This document shows, in pieces, positions 44,281 through 52,403 of a stretch of 64,000 nucleotides of DNA. The stretch lies in assembly GCA_038250835.1 (NCBI GenBank), contig JBBSBY010000007.1, forward strand, positions 1-64,000, written 5' to 3'. The translations under genes and the position numbers were made by a program. Origin of the DNA: JBBSBY01 sp038250835. GTDB lineage: Bacteria > Desulfobacterota > Desulfomonilia > Desulfomonilales > Desulfomonilaceae. Under the pieces are notes generated by a model. It made no database searches, was not told where the DNA came from, and was given only the letters and a program-made list of their open reading frames with translations. The first letter of the stretch is position 1. Every line of letters starts with the position of its first letter.

Positions 44281-44306
44281 ATTATCGGATACAATTATCG
44301 GATACA
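44281..44306. repeat. Perfect 13-bp tandem repeat in the grpE leader
   Basis: ATTATCGGATACA occurs twice in direct succession (44281-44293 and 44294-44306). Part of it (GGATACAA, 44300-44307) is inverted at 44325-44332 (TTGTATCC) after 17 bases, so a stem could form. A weaker direct repeat, AAGTGTTAAC/AAGTATTAAC, lies at 44350-44369. These sit between the grpE promoter and grpE. Confidence 0.8.
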
Positions 44307-44382
44307 AATTTGACTACCAAATACTTGTATCCACATTATATTCGTACCAAGTGTTAACAAGTATTAACTCCGCACAGTTTTC

Positions 44383-44414
44383 AAATGGGCGCCACAGCTC
44401 ATTTTGTCAAGGGG
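44383..44414 (-). promoter_or_regulatory. Sigma-32 (RpoH)-like promoter for grpE-dnaK
   Basis: On the minus strand CCCCTTGACA (44414-44405) is followed 15 bases later by CCCATTT (44389-44383). The heat-shock consensus is CCCTTGAA, a 13-17 base gap and CCCCATNT, so both boxes fit well. The CIRCE operator (TTAGCACTC with its inverse) is not seen, which argues for RpoH rather than HrcA control. Confidence 0.7.
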
Positions 44415-44537
44415 TGTATTATTCGCAAAAACTTTCAAAAGCGTAGAGGAAGAGTTGTCGGCAGTCTGAATTTATATTTAGAACATCAAGAGACTTGCGG
44501 TGGCTGAGAAGAACATTTGCATACGAGGTGTTGGATT

Positions 44538-46133
44538 TTACTTTGAACTGTTCGTTACACTTCGGGTGAACATGAGCTGTTCATGATAATAATCCAATAG
44601 ATTGCGTTTAGTAGTGTGGAGTTTATCCGACAGAGACACTTTATAAATGTGTGGGTTGGAAAAACGTTTATATTCAGGCTCAAGCCGATCGATTTCGTCT
44701 ATGGCTCGGCGCCTCATTGCTTCGATGCTCGGTGATTCGTAAACCTGCCGCCCGTCGACGAATGCGGGAACCATGATTTCCTCTGCCCTGTAAGGCGGCT
44801 TGTACACTTTTTTCATGTAATCATACATCGGATGATGGGCCCTAACGGGCTCGGATTGCGGCAAAGGCTCATCGACGTCGGCGAGCAAATCGCCAAGCAT
44901 TCTATCGTTTCCATTATAGAAACGTATAATTTTTTTTATTCCCGGATTAGTGACTTTCTGAGGGTTTTGAGAAATTTTTATTCGAGGAGCGAAAACTCCA
45001 TCGCCCCTGTCAATAGCCATAAGTTTGTAGACGGCGCCCAGCGCAGGAGTTTGGTAGGATGTAATTAGTTTTGTTCCCACGCACCAAATATCTACAGGAG
45101 CGCCCTGAGCCCGCAAACTATCGATAAGATACTCATCCAAATCGCTGCTGGCTAAAATTTTGACGTAATCCATGCCGCTCGAGTCAAGAATGCGTCTCGC
45201 AGCTTTGGAATAGTAGGAAAGATCTCCACTATCGATGCGAATTCCCATTAAACGGTTGTTTTCGGCTTCCATTTTTTTGCCGATTTCGACTGCCTTTCTT
45301 ACTCCTTCAAGCGTATCAAATGTGTCGACAAGCAAGACACAATTATTCGGAAACACATCGGCAAAGGCGTAAAAGGCGTCAATTTCCCTGTCAAAGCTTT
45401 CAACCCAACTGTGGGCGTGAGTACCGCGAACAGGGATGTTGAAGAGTTTGCCGGCTTTCACATTGGAAGTGCCCGAACACCCTCCTATGTAAGCCGCTCT
45501 AGCGCCGTAAAGAGCCGCCTGAACCCCATGGGCGCGACGGGTTCCGAAATCAACTATGGGCGCTCCGCCGCCGGCGATTCTCATGCGAGCTGCTTTTGTG
45601 GCAATGAGTGTTTGGTGCCCCAAGATCGCAAGCATCGTGCTTTCAATGATTTGAGCTTCATCGATGGGCGCCGTAACCCGAATTAACGGCTCGTGGGGAA
45701 AGACTAGGGCTCCCTCAGGCACAGCCCACAAATCACCTGTAAAACGAATTCCCGAAGATAGTTTATCCATTGCCTGATTAGAAAAAATTCCAAGACTCGC
45801 CAGGTAATCCAAATCATCCGGATTGAAGGCAAGCTGCTTTATGTATTGTATTACCGTATCCAAACCGGCAAAAACACAAAAAGCTCCATCATCGGGATTT
45901 TGCCTGTAATATAAGTCAAAGCAAGCCTTTTGTCCGGATCTGTCGAGCATGCGGTAACCTGCAACCATGGTGATTTCGTACAAGTCGGTGTCCATGGTGA
46001 AATTTCCACATTTCACTCCCTGAAAGGCTGTTTCCGCGTCAATCAGCCCGAGACTCTCGCCGCTTTCCTCATCACAAATTTCAATAGAGTTCATTAGCCG
46101 GCCGGTCTCCGGATCTTTTAAGACTGGTTTCAT
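44538..46133 (-). CDS. pncB: Nicotinate phosphoribosyltransferase
   Basis: The 531-residue enzyme makes nicotinate mononucleotide for NAD salvage. TDLYEITMVAGY at about residue 49 is the classic start of the fold; FDLYYRQNP, FGTRRAHGVQAAL, GTHAHSWV, DTFDTLEG and GIRIDSGDL are the substrate-binding segments. The 45-residue N-terminal extension and long C-terminal tail are typical of the larger bacterial form. It is the last gene of a same-direction pair with mtnA, 26 bases apart. Confidence 0.95.
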   Translation of the reverse strand: MKPVLKDPETGRLMNSIEICDEESGESLGLIDAETAFQGVKCGNFTMDTDLYEITMVAGYRMLDRSGQKACFDLYYRQNPDDGAFCVFAGLDTVIQYIKQLAFNPDDLDYLASLGIFSNQAMDKLSSGIRFTGDLWAVPEGALVFPHEPLIRVTAPIDEAQIIESTMLAILGHQTLIATKAARMRIAGGGAPIVDFGTRRAHGVQAALYGARAAYIGGCSGTSNVKAGKLFNIPVRGTHAHSWVESFDREIDAFYAFADVFPNNCVLLVDTFDTLEGVRKAVEIGKKMEAENNRLMGIRIDSGDLSYYSKAARRILDSSGMDYVKILASSDLDEYLIDSLRAQGAPVDIWCVGTKLITSYQTPALGAVYKLMAIDRGDGVFAPRIKISQNPQKVTNPGIKKIIRFYNGNDRMLGDLLADVDEPLPQSEPVRAHHPMYDYMKKVYKPPYRAEEIMVPAFVDGRQVYESPSIEAMRRRAIDEIDRLEPEYKRFSNPHIYKVSLSDKLHTTKRNLLDYYHEQLMFTRSVTNSSK

Positions 46134-46159
46134 AATAATTCCCTAAGGACTAGTGCCAA

Positions 46160-47221
46160 CTATAAATTCGATCGTTTGCTCTGTTCAAAGTAATTGGTAA
46201 AGGCCTCCTTGAACGGAGACTCAGCCACGCCAAATTCGGTTATAATACCGGCAATTAGTTCGGCGGGCGTAACATCAAAGGCGATATTTCGAGCCTTAAC
46301 GCCCTCAGGCGCGATCTGCACTCCGCATATGCTTGTTACCTCCGCAGGATCTCGCTCCTCAATGGGAATTTTCGCGCCGGAACTTAGAAACATATCTATG
46401 GTCGATAAGGGAGCTGCGACATAGAATGGAATCTTATGATACGAGGCTAGGACGGCTACTGAATACGTGCCTATTTTGTTTGCCGTGTCCCCGTTTGAAG
46501 CTATGCGGTCCGCTCCCACTATAACTCTATTGATCTCTCCACGCTGCATCAACGCCCCTGCGGTATTGTCGGGAATAAGCGTGACCGGTATCCCGAGTTT
46601 TTGCAGCTCCCAAACGGTTATCCTGGCGCCTTGGTTTAGAGGCCGAGTTTCGTCGGATATAACTTGTATCCGCTTTCCTTCCTCAAACGCGGAGCGGACT
46701 ACCCCCAATGCCGTGCCATACCCGCAAGTAGCCAGACCACCGGCATTGCAGTGAGTCAAAATGGTGTCGCCGTCATGAATTAAATTTTGGCCCTCGAAAC
46801 CGATTTTACGGCAGAGGGCTCGATCCTCGATTTCCATGGCGATCGCCTCGTCAACCAAACGCCGCTTGATCCTGGGAATGTCGGCGCCCGCTTTGGCATA
46901 AACGGCTTTCATCCTATCCAACGCCCAAAAGAGATTCACTGCGGTAGGTCTGGTGGCGGCTATTTCTTTGCATATGTGTTCAAAAGCCTGATCCAGCTCA
47001 GCTTTCTCTGAGACTTCAGTATTCAGGGCGCCCAAAGCGACACCCATGGCCGCAGCGACTCCTATTGCAGGAGCTCCTCTTACGGCCAATCTTTGAATTG
47101 CGTCGCACATTTGGGGCAATGTTCTTATCTCTATATATTTTTCTTCACATGGAAGAAGCGTTTGATCTAGTAAACGGATGTGATCACCCATCCATTCAAT
47201 CGTGGTAAAAGGATCTTTCAA
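46160..47221 (-). CDS. mtnA: S-methyl-5-thioribose-1-phosphate isomerase
   Basis: This enzyme converts methylthioribose-1-phosphate to methylthioribulose-1-phosphate in methionine salvage. The eIF2B-like fold is shown by AVRGAPAIGVAAAMG, LTHCNAGGLATCGYGTALGV (catalytic Cys), ETRPLNQGARITVWEL, VGADRIASNGDTANKIGTY and VAAPLSTID. I prefer a TTG start at 47221 (353 residues), 6 bases after GGAG; the open frame reaches 47260 with another TTG lacking a site. No other mtn genes are adjacent, and homologous isomerases use related ribose phosphates, so substrate is by homology. Confidence 0.9.
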   Translation of the reverse strand: MKDPFTTIEWMGDHIRLLDQTLLPCEEKYIEIRTLPQMCDAIQRLAVRGAPAIGVAAAMGVALGALNTEVSEKAELDQAFEHICKEIAATRPTAVNLFWALDRMKAVYAKAGADIPRIKRRLVDEAIAMEIEDRALCRKIGFEGQNLIHDGDTILTHCNAGGLATCGYGTALGVVRSAFEEGKRIQVISDETRPLNQGARITVWELQKLGIPVTLIPDNTAGALMQRGEINRVIVGADRIASNGDTANKIGTYSVAVLASYHKIPFYVAAPLSTIDMFLSSGAKIPIEERDPAEVTSICGVQIAPEGVKARNIAFDVTPAELIAGIITEFGVAESPFKEAFTNYFEQSKRSNL

Positions 47222-47317
47222 AGTGAACTCCAGGAAGAGGCGTGGCGCCGTGATTTTCAAAGGAGATGGTCGTTTTAAGACTTGAATTAATTAGTATACC
47301 ATTAGCCAAATATTAAC

Positions 47318-50104
47318 TCAAATTGCGCTTAAAGATAGCTCCTTCAGTTTTCGATCATACAATTTGAACAAGTGCTGAAGTCTCTCTACTGCACCGGCGA
47401 ACGATTTTCCCAAGTAGGCTTTGTCAACAGCCTTATCCAATTCTTTGTGGGCTCTCAATAAATTCCTCGGCATGGTCAAAGGATCATAGAGGTCGGATAG
47501 CGAGCATTCCGAATACTCGAGCCTTGCCGATAGCACAGCTTCCGAAGCTCGTTCAATTGTTTTAATTTTTTTTGAAGTGGGGTTTTCAGGCCAGGGAAAG
47601 TTGTTGTACACTAATTTGATGGAGTACCTATACCTGCTTTCAAGGCGCCCGGCGATTTGATTTACCCATGCCATGTGCATTGAGGAGCTAAGGACGCCGA
47701 AATGATACAGCGTGGCGTCTGAAACAAGGATTACCAAATCACTACAAATTTCATTCGGGTCTCCAAAATCTAATGGGATGTAAACTCTGCGCTCCGAGCT
47801 TACCTTCGGGATAATCAAATAGTGGCCTCCAGGGAAATTTTCCACATGAAAACGAGTCGGAGACGCGGCCAATTTTTGCGTTTGTTCGTTCCGCTTCTTA
47901 TTGTTCGGGCAGTCGGATTTATCTTTAGCGGGAATCTCGCCGAGTCGATATCGCCTCACCTTATTCACCAAAGCAGCGCAATGAGGCATTGATTTTATAT
48001 CTTTCGGCGAAGCGTCCCCGAGCCACAAGCACCATCGTTCTACACAATTCAGGAATTCATTTGAACCGATCCATCTTTTGAAATATGGAGCGGCGTTTGG
48101 CTCTACTTTGAGAAAATCCTCCTTTTCTTCGGGCGCGAAAAGATAATATCCTCCATCAATGGGTTTATTGCCGATCCCGGCTCTCGGCACGTCGCATACA
48201 GGTTCAGACCTTTTATAGATGAATACATCCGGACCGTCCAAAAGGTATGGATTGATTTGATTTGCCGACACTATTTGAGGGTCACCCTTTATATCTTTGT
48301 AGTCGTAAATGGATTTTCGCTTGTTATTAGAGGCCCCGAAACCAATTATTACAACATGAACATGTGCGGCGCCCGGAGCTTCGGAATCCCAGGCAAAAGT
48401 TCGATGAGCAAAATAAATTTCTATCCCGTTGGCCATCAACCAACTCCAAATAATTCCTACCTGCTCACCTTGAGTGATTGAATTTGTGGACACAAATGCG
48501 CAGTGAATAGTCGTGTTACGAATAAAATCGGCAGCCTTTTTATACCAGGCGGTCACATAGTCAAGAACGCCGTAGCCTGCGACATTTTGAAATACCAGCT
48601 TCATATCGGAGCGCTGCTCTGCGCTTTGGTATTTGGATCCGACAAACGGAGGGTTACCCAAAATGTACGACAATTCATTCGGTGAAACGACGGATTCCCA
48701 ATCTATTCTAAGGGCATTTCCGACGATAATTCGCGGTGACTTGAGCAGCGGGAGACGCAAATATACCAACCCCATTTCCAGAAGTTTTCGATTCATCTGA
48801 TGGTCGGTCAGCCAAAGAGCCGTTTCAGCTATTCTGGCGGGCCACTCTTCCATTTCGATACCATTCATCTGATCGACATCGACTTTTATGAGGAATCGAA
48901 TATCGATGCTCTTAGTCTCGCCGTCGGTCAATTCTTTAAGGACTTCAAGCTCCAGAGCGCGCAATTCTCTGTAGGCAATAACCAGAAAATTGCCGCACCC
49001 ACAAGCTGGATCTAGAAAACGTAATTGCGCCAGCTTATCGTGGAATTCATTAAGGCGTTTTCGCTTTCCGATTTTAAGATTTCGTAAATGTTTAAACTCC
49101 TTCCAAAGCTCATCGAGGAACAATGGGCCTATGAGTCGTAGAATATTCCCCTCTGATGTGTAATGGGCGCCGAGATTTCTTCGTTCGTCCTTATTCATTA
49201 TTGATTGAAACAAACTGCCGAAAATCGCTGGGGATATTTGGCCCCAATTAAAGTCGCATGCGCCAAGGACTTTTAGCCGCATTTGCGAGTCAAAAAAAGC
49301 CGTGCGTATTTGCTCCTCAAAAAGTCTGCCGTCAATATATGGAAATGCCTTAAGCATTTCATCCATATGTTGTTGTCGCCGGTCCTCGGGAGTGTCCAAT
49401 ACTTCGAATAAAGTGTTTAACTTTGAACCCATGTCGGAACCATCTTCATGAGTCCTCGTTTCAATGAATTCTCTGAAGAGTCCTTTTTCAAAAATGGCGG
49501 AATCATCGGCAAAAAGGCAAAACATCAAACGGACCAGCAAAACTTCCAATTGATGACCAACGAAACCGGCTTCTTCGAGAGACACGTGAATATCAGCCAT
49601 GAGCTTGGTTGCTTCCAAATTAAGGTCAATAGTTTCACGGATTACCTGCTTCTCGTACCCCACTAAGAAGCCGAACAATCCAACGTAATCAGGAAATTGA
49701 CTGATGGTGAAGGTAGTTTCTTGGCCTTGATTATCGAGATCAATAAAGTTGAATCTATGAAAATCACAAACTAAAATTGCTCTGGGCAACTCCGCTTCTT
49801 TGAGGCCATGGAAGTAATCGGCGGCCTGGACTGCGGCGGCGGAAAGATCCGATCCTCGACTTTTATGCTCAATAAGAATGTTACCCGGCCAAAAGGCGTC
49901 GATTCTGCCTTTGCCGCTAATGTTGGATAAATTAGCCGCTTTTTTCTCGAAAATTACAACTCTACGTCTCTTGATACCGAACACATTAAAAAAGTCGTTC
50001 CAGAAGCTCTGGGATTCCGCTCTTTCACTAACCTCAAATTGCCATTCATTTACGAAACTTTGAGCTCTAGCTCGTATTTCATTCCAACTCAATAAACCGG
50101 GCAT
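47318..50104 (-). CDS. Type IIL (MmeI-like) restriction-modification enzyme
   Basis: The 928-residue protein combines nuclease, DNA adenine methyltransferase and recognition domain in one chain. The nuclease site D69...E79-x-K81 (GRIDAFWP, IEHKSRG) lines up with MmeI D70-x9-EXK. The methyltransferase has motif I LDPACGCGNFL and motif IV GNPPF, preceded by an alpha-helical linker; the C-terminal 300 residues are the target recognition part. Length is close to MmeI. Such enzymes cut about 20 bases from an asymmetric site and methylate one strand. It stands alone among housekeeping genes; no accessory gene is needed. The recognised sequence cannot be read off. Confidence 0.88.
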   Translation of the reverse strand: MPGLLSWNEIRARAQSFVNEWQFEVSERAESQSFWNDFFNVFGIKRRRVVIFEKKAANLSNISGKGRIDAFWPGNILIEHKSRGSDLSAAAVQAADYFHGLKEAELPRAILVCDFHRFNFIDLDNQGQETTFTISQFPDYVGLFGFLVGYEKQVIRETIDLNLEATKLMADIHVSLEEAGFVGHQLEVLLVRLMFCLFADDSAIFEKGLFREFIETRTHEDGSDMGSKLNTLFEVLDTPEDRRQQHMDEMLKAFPYIDGRLFEEQIRTAFFDSQMRLKVLGACDFNWGQISPAIFGSLFQSIMNKDERRNLGAHYTSEGNILRLIGPLFLDELWKEFKHLRNLKIGKRKRLNEFHDKLAQLRFLDPACGCGNFLVIAYRELRALELEVLKELTDGETKSIDIRFLIKVDVDQMNGIEMEEWPARIAETALWLTDHQMNRKLLEMGLVYLRLPLLKSPRIIVGNALRIDWESVVSPNELSYILGNPPFVGSKYQSAEQRSDMKLVFQNVAGYGVLDYVTAWYKKAADFIRNTTIHCAFVSTNSITQGEQVGIIWSWLMANGIEIYFAHRTFAWDSEAPGAAHVHVVIIGFGASNNKRKSIYDYKDIKGDPQIVSANQINPYLLDGPDVFIYKRSEPVCDVPRAGIGNKPIDGGYYLFAPEEKEDFLKVEPNAAPYFKRWIGSNEFLNCVERWCLWLGDASPKDIKSMPHCAALVNKVRRYRLGEIPAKDKSDCPNNKKRNEQTQKLAASPTRFHVENFPGGHYLIIPKVSSERRVYIPLDFGDPNEICSDLVILVSDATLYHFGVLSSSMHMAWVNQIAGRLESRYRYSIKLVYNNFPWPENPTSKKIKTIERASEAVLSARLEYSECSLSDLYDPLTMPRNLLRAHKELDKAVDKAYLGKSFAGAVERLQHLFKLYDRKLKELSLSAI

Positions 50105-50449
50105 TCGGCGCCTCTCAAGTTTGAAAACATTCGGGTATTATACATAAGTAAAATGTTACGGGTGAGAAAGTTTTCACAGCAAAAATTGGCCCATTTAGGT
50201 GTTTCTGTATGCCAACTACTTCAATCATCCTCACGTTCGTGCACTGGCGAAAAGCACGATGATGAAAAGGCAATATCCTTTCTCGCATGGGTACAAAAGC
50301 AGGTCTGGACCCATATGATAAAATTGCGAATTGTGATAAATTGCTATCTGAATGCAACAGCATGTTTGCCGGACACAATTCGCTTGCCTCGTATAAGGGA
50401 ACTGCAAGTTCGCTACTTAGTCCCCTCCGGATCGTCTAAAGGAGCCTCA
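50105..50449. other. Divergent intergenic region
   Basis: About 345 bases between the MmeI-like gene and the HD gene. A long frame continues upstream of the HD gene but its sequence is not protein-like, and the good AGGAG before 50450 argues that the gene starts there. I see no repeat, terminator or clear promoter. Confidence 0.5.
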
Positions 50450-51031
50450 ATGATTTCAAAATATAGGGAGATTTTTGAACTGGCTAAACCTCACCTTGAC
50501 ATTCGCTCCAACGAAATACACACCAAAATTGCGTACTCATTTGCAGAGCAATTGCTGAAAACAGAAGCCGGTAACGAAGATGTAGTGCTCCCCGCAATTC
50601 TTTTACACGATGTCGGTTGGAAATGCATTCCTCCTGAACAACATCTGTTAGCTTTTGGTCCCGGTGAAAATGACATGACGATTAACCGCATACATGAGAT
50701 TGAAGGGGCGCGGATGGCAAGAGAAATTCTTGAATCTCTGAATTATTATCCAAAACTGACGGATGAAATAGTTGAAATTATCCTGGGGCATGATTCAAGG
50801 CTTAACCCCCTTTCACTCAATGATGCAATCGTAAAGGATTCGGACAAGCTATGGCGTTTTTCGGAAACAGCCTTGGATTTGGATCCTAAACGGTTCCGAG
50901 TAGACCCTCTCGATCACATAAAATGGCTTGGAAACCAAATACCTCTCTGGTTCCACACCGAAACCGCCAAAACACTTGCCTGGAAAGAACATAGCAATCG
51001 ATTGCTGAGTTTTGGGCTTAAAGCCAAGTAA
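50450..51031 (+). CDS. HD-domain phosphohydrolase
   Basis: The 193-residue protein has the metal-binding HD motif in AILLHDVGWK with an upstream H (NEIHTKIAYSFAEQLL), and the later IILGHDSR and DSDKLWR supply the remaining His and Asp. The spacing H...HD...D fits the superfamily of phosphohydrolases that act on nucleotides or related phosphates. The start is the ATG at 50450 with AGGAG 7 bases upstream. No partner gene gives a clue to the substrate. Confidence 0.8.
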   Translation: MISKYREIFELAKPHLDIRSNEIHTKIAYSFAEQLLKTEAGNEDVVLPAILLHDVGWKCIPPEQHLLAFGPGENDMTINRIHEIEGARMAREILESLNYYPKLTDEIVEIILGHDSRLNPLSLNDAIVKDSDKLWRFSETALDLDPKRFRVDPLDHIKWLGNQIPLWFHTETAKTLAWKEHSNRLLSFGLKAK

Positions 51032-51475
51032 ATTGATTTTGGAGTCCACACATCTTCAGACTGGGACCGATTCAGCCGAGACTCCTCACCGCCGGATCTT
51101 CTCCAAAGCCATGCTTGCAGAACTATTTCAATATTGCTTCAGCTTTTTTGCTGCATTGATACAGACTTTCAAAATTAATTATCATCGTGATCTCTGCTGT
51201 CCCGCTCGCTCAAGAGGTTGGTAGGTTCTAAAGTAAAGTGAAGTTCGGCAGAAACGGCGCCCTGAATTAGGCCGGAACTTCGAATGAGTTGAAAGGTGGA
51301 CCCTTGAATTTAAGGAGTTGTAGCGTTTATTATGAAAGTAGCGCTTGTGCTAAATTGATTATCATAATGGAAGTATCGTCCGGTGGAGGCAAGGCGCTGA
51401 AGGTCGGCTTTGAGTGACCGTCGTTGAGTGTTTTAATTTTTAAAAAAATGGTGTCGCCTGGGACTTGGGGGATAA
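51032..51475. other. Intergenic region upstream of cyoA
   Basis: This 444-base region must hold the cyo promoter. A stem can form between GAAGTTCGGC near 51241 and GCCGGAACTTC near 51273. An AT-rich stretch AATTGATTATCATAAT (51353-51368) recalls a Fur box half, and a similar TTATCAT lies near 51180. None is strong evidence. No gene is seen. Confidence 0.4.
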
Positions 51476-52402
51476 ATGAAGAGAAAGATGTATTCCGTTC
51501 TACTCGCCTTGTCATCTCTATGTGCAGTAACTTTCCTTGGAGGTTGCAGCACTATGCTCTTGCTCAATCCCAAAGGACCGATCGGAGAGGAGCAGCGGTT
51601 CATCATAATTGCGGCCATCGGGCTCATGCTGATCGTCCTCATTCCCGTGTTCATAATGGCGTTTTGGTTTCCTCTGAAGTATAGGGCTTCCAATACAAAA
51701 TCGAATTACACGCCGAAATGGAACTATTCCGGTAAAATCGAATTTTTCATGTGGGGTATACCCATTGCTATTGTCACGGTTCTTGCAATTCTGGCCTGGA
51801 CCAAGACACTTACCCTAGATCCTTACAGGCCAATCCAATCATCCGCCAAGCCCATCAACATCGAAGTCGTATGCCTGGATTGGAAATGGCTCTTCATCTA
51901 TCCCGATGAAAATATAGCCGCCGTCAATCAAATCACTTTTCCGGTTAATGTTCCTGTGAGCTTCAGACTCACCTCGGATACCGTAATGGCTTCCTTTTTC
52001 ATGCCACAGTTAGGCAGCCAGATTTACACCATGGCGGGCATGCAAACCCGATTGCATCTTTTGGCCAATAAGCCCGGCGCTTATGCCGGTCATAATCAAC
52101 AACTCACCGGAACGGGTTTCGCCAACATGCATTTTAAGGCGCACGCCGTTTCCGCTGAAGAGTTTCAATCATGGGTGAAAAAGGTCAGACAATCTCCGGA
52201 AAAGCTTGATCTGGAGAGATATGAGAAGCTCGCGAAGCCGAGCGACGGTTACTATCCGATCACCTATTTCTCTTCAGTCGAGCCCGATCTGTTTCTATAC
52301 ATAATACGTAAATTCGATCCGACCTGGGGACAACATTCCGCGTCTATGAGCGGAGGACCGGCCTCGAAGCATCGAGGGGCTCACGTTTCGGAGGAAAATT
52401 GA
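51476..52402 (+). CDS. cyoA: Cytochrome bo3 quinol oxidase subunit II
   Basis: The 308-residue subunit has a lipoprotein signal with lipobox LGGC (Cys24), two membrane helices and a periplasmic cupredoxin domain starting NIEVVCLDWKWLF. The copper ligands of cytochrome c oxidases are absent, as in quinol oxidases, and the C-terminal COX_ARM (FQSWVKKVRQSPEKLDLERYEKLA) is typical of CyoA. GGGGGA precedes the ATG. First gene of a complete cyoABCDE operon. Confidence 0.96.
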   Translation: MKRKMYSVLLALSSLCAVTFLGGCSTMLLLNPKGPIGEEQRFIIIAAIGLMLIVLIPVFIMAFWFPLKYRASNTKSNYTPKWNYSGKIEFFMWGIPIAIVTVLAILAWTKTLTLDPYRPIQSSAKPINIEVVCLDWKWLFIYPDENIAAVNQITFPVNVPVSFRLTSDTVMASFFMPQLGSQIYTMAGMQTRLHLLANKPGAYAGHNQQLTGTGFANMHFKAHAVSAEEFQSWVKKVRQSPEKLDLERYEKLAKPSDGYYPITYFSSVEPDLFLYIIRKFDPTWGQHSASMSGGPASKHRGAHVSEEN

Positions 52403-52403
52403 T

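Larger units (their letters stand above)
44123..44537. other. Intergenic region upstream of grpE
   Basis: About 415 bases between grpE and the end of pncB. It holds the sigma-32-like promoter, a perfect 13-bp tandem repeat, an inverted copy of part of it and a 10-bp near repeat, all listed separately. I see no gene. The grpE leader from the promoter to the start codon would be about 250 bases. Confidence 0.6.

Noticed and set aside
44281..44306. Short direct repeats read as a CRISPR start
   Set aside because: Only two units, directly adjacent with no spacer, and no cas gene in the window.
44123..44537. CIRCE/HrcA operator upstream of grpE
   Set aside because: TTAGCACTC with its inverse is not present; the sigma-32-like boxes explain control better.
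50153..50449. Upstream extension of the HD-domain gene
   Set aside because: The sequence is not protein-like and a good AGGAG precedes the ATG at 50450.
47318..51031. Defence island around the MmeI-like enzyme
   Set aside because: Only one defence gene is present; neighbours are metabolic or generic, and no mobile-element genes were seen.
51012..51224. Plus-strand ORF overlapping the end of the HD gene
   Set aside because: It overlaps the real gene in another frame and shows no family pattern.
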